A program made the position numbers and the translations under genes. A DNA stretch of 64,000 nt from Neomicrococcus lactis. GTDB taxonomy: Bacteria; Actinomycetota; Actinomycetes; Actinomycetales; Micrococcaceae. The stretch is taken from NCBI RefSeq assembly GCF_014200305.1, contig NZ_JACHBL010000001.1, positions 2,170,001 through 2,234,000 on the forward strand, read 5' to 3'. The stretch's first letter is position 1. The number at the start of each line of letters is the position of its first letter. Shown one piece after another: positions 63,017 to 64,000 of this stretch. Under the pieces are notes generated by a model. The model was not told the origin of the DNA. It made no database searches and saw only the letters and a program-made list of their open reading frames with translations.

Positions 63017-63038
63017 TTTACTTGATGTTTCAACTAAA
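63017..63038. promoter_or_regulatory. Operator-like inverted repeat before the dioxygenase gene
   Basis: TTTACTTGA-TGTT-TCAACTAAA, arms matching at 8 of 9 bases, 20 bases before the start codon. The shape suits a MarR-type repressor site, which is common before genes for quinone or catechol detoxification. Confidence 0.45.
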
Positions 63039-63057
63039 TTGGCGTAAGGTAATGCAC

Positions 63058-63867
63058 ATGACCACCGAATCCTTGGCTCCCACGCAGCAACCACCCGTAT
63101 TGTTTCTCAGTCACGGCGCCCCACCCCTCGCGGATGACGCCACGTGGACCAGCCAGCTCAATCAGTGGTCCTCCACCTTCGAGAAGCCCAAAGACATCCT
63201 CATGATCTCGGCGCACTGGGAGAATGCTCCCGTGACGCTTTCCGCCACGCAGCGCCCAACCGAGCTTGTCTACGACTTCTGGGGCTTCCCGCAGCGCTAC
63301 TACGACGTTCGCTACGACGCACCCCTCGCCCCCGAGCTCGCCGATGAGGTCTCCCGATTGGTGAGTGCCCACGGTCATCACGTGGCGCGCGAAGAGGACC
63401 GCGGTTTGGACCACGGCGCTTACGTTCCGCTCAAGGAAATGTTCCCTGACGCTGACGTGCCTGTAGTCCAGATGTCCATGCCAACGCTGGATCCGCAGGG
63501 TCTCTTTGAGCTGGGTAAGTCGCTGGCGCCGTTGCGCGATCGCGGCACGCTCATTGTGGGCTCCGGCTTCACCACCCACAACCTGCGCTGGTTCAACCCT
63601 GCCGCCGGCCCGGATTCGACGCCTCCTTCGGCGTCGAGCGAATTCGACCAGTGGGCTGAAGAGGCCATGGCCCGCGGAGACGTGGACTCCATCCTGGACT
63701 TCCTCCACAAGGCTCCGGCCGCTCGCGAAGCACACCCGCGCTCTGAGCACTGGGCTCCGTTGTATGTCGCTTTGGGTGCCGCTTACGCATCCGGTGACAT
63801 TAACGCGAAGACCGCCATTGACGGTTTCTGGTTCGGTTTGTCGAAGCGCTCCTGGACGCTGACCTAA
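63058..63867 (+). CDS. DODA-type extradiol aromatic ring-opening dioxygenase
   Basis: 269 residues, class III extradiol dioxygenase family (YgiD/4,5-DOPA dioxygenase). VLFLSHGAPPL gives the first metal His, ILMISAHWENAPVT the second, GLDHGAYVPLKEMFPDADVP the third, and the C-terminal SEHWAPLYVALGAA the last. Non-haem Fe or Zn protein acting on catechols. Start ATG 63058, eight bases behind AAGGT; sequence upstream in the same frame is promoter and IS flank. Confidence 0.92.
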   Translation: MTTESLAPTQQPPVLFLSHGAPPLADDATWTSQLNQWSSTFEKPKDILMISAHWENAPVTLSATQRPTELVYDFWGFPQRYYDVRYDAPLAPELADEVSRLVSAHGHHVAREEDRGLDHGAYVPLKEMFPDADVPVVQMSMPTLDPQGLFELGKSLAPLRDRGTLIVGSGFTTHNLRWFNPAAGPDSTPPSASSEFDQWAEEAMARGDVDSILDFLHKAPAAREAHPRSEHWAPLYVALGAAYASGDINAKTAIDGFWFGLSKRSWTLT

Positions 63868-63880
63868 AGTTCCCTTTAAG

Positions 63881-63910
63881 TACGACGCCGCCGCTCACCT
63901 TAAGCGCGCC
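63881..63910. repeat. 30-bp dispersed repeat, copy behind the dioxygenase gene
   Basis: TACGACGCCGCCGCTCACCT plus TAAGCGCGCC matches 55614-55643 (3' end of the biotin carboxylase gene) at 27 of 30 positions. A shorter relative, the complement of GAGCGGCGGCGTCGTAC, is at 29426-29442. In each case the repeat lies at or near the 3' end of a gene. Confidence 0.5.
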
Positions 63911-63970
63911 CCCTCGCGTACCTGACTTCTTCCTTTTTACGGCGTCAGTACGCGACAAAAGGGAGGCGCG

Positions 63971-64000
63971 ATGGTGCGTGGCGACGTCGTTGTTCATCCC
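63971..64000 (+). CDS. Start of a gene cut by the window edge
   Basis: AAAAGGGAGG stands four bases before an ATG and opens the frame MVRGDVVVHP, which runs off the end. The MxRGDVV start resembles MazF/PemK-type toxins, but ten residues are too few to decide. Confidence 0.4.
   Translation, partial: MVRGDVVVHP

Noticed and set aside
62731-63057. Long N-terminal extension of the DODA dioxygenase
   Set aside because: The frame crosses the IS110 leader and an operator-like repeat; the conserved domain starts right after ATG 63058, which has AAGGT at proper distance.

Overview
The window comes from a high-G+C actinobacterium, most likely family Micrococcaceae (Arthrobacter relatives). The evidence is gene content and order (parA-parB-trxBA-murJ-cca, and rpsF-ssb-rpsR-rplI-dnaB), an actinobacterial-type inositol-1-phosphate synthase, a SAM-IV-like riboswitch, a DtxR-type iron box, and repeated parS sites. 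The left edge lies in parA, which in relatives sits a few genes from dnaA/oriC, so this is an origin-proximal region. Species cannot be assigned from sequence alone.

Layout. 0-4.2 kb: the ParABS segregation locus, with at least seven parS-like 16-mers inside parB and in a gene-free stretch behind it; two of them form the core of terminator hairpins. 4.2-16.5 kb: trxB-trxA, a pseudokinase-like membrane protein, murJ and a NUDIX gene (minus strand), then cca, a structured leader with three small ORFs, fhs, ino1 and a gene of unknown function. 16.5-23.8 kb: a GT87-type membrane glycosyltransferase, an ABC transporter beside a two-component system, and an M18 aminopeptidase. 23.9-29.1 kb: rpsF-ssb-rpsR-rplI, a SAM-IV-like riboswitch in front of a flavin reductase gene, and dnaB behind a cluster of DnaA-box-like 9-mers. 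29-45.9 kb: an accessory and metabolic region with lysine export, a TetR-controlled SDR/acyl-CoA dehydrogenase pair, a kinase-aminotransferase fusion, cysE, a pirin/MoaD/sialidase-like group and an acyl-CoA dehydrogenase/PIG-L-methyltransferase/glycosyltransferase operon. 45.9-51 kb: a siderophore uptake operon in which the ATPase is fused to a siderophore-interacting protein. 51-60 kb: a 5-oxoproline (pxp/ycs) regulon with fused pxpB-pxpC, a fused biotin carboxylase-BCCP, an NRAMP-like transporter lacking the metal ligands, and a GntR/FCD regulator whose likely operator occurs three times; an Mrr-type nuclease islet sits in the middle. 60-64 kb: small enzymes and an IS110-family element with a structured leader that may encode a bridge RNA.

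Several gaps hold what look like decayed genes, three of which (ECF sigma, VOC/glyoxalase, AhpD-like) appear to have lost their central part while keeping both ends. The points most worth following up are the parS-in-terminator hairpins, the 350-residue ParB extension carrying parS, the DnaA-box cluster before dnaB, the fhs leader, the riboswitch-flavin reductase pairing, the TTGTTSAACAA regulon, and the IS110 leader RNA.
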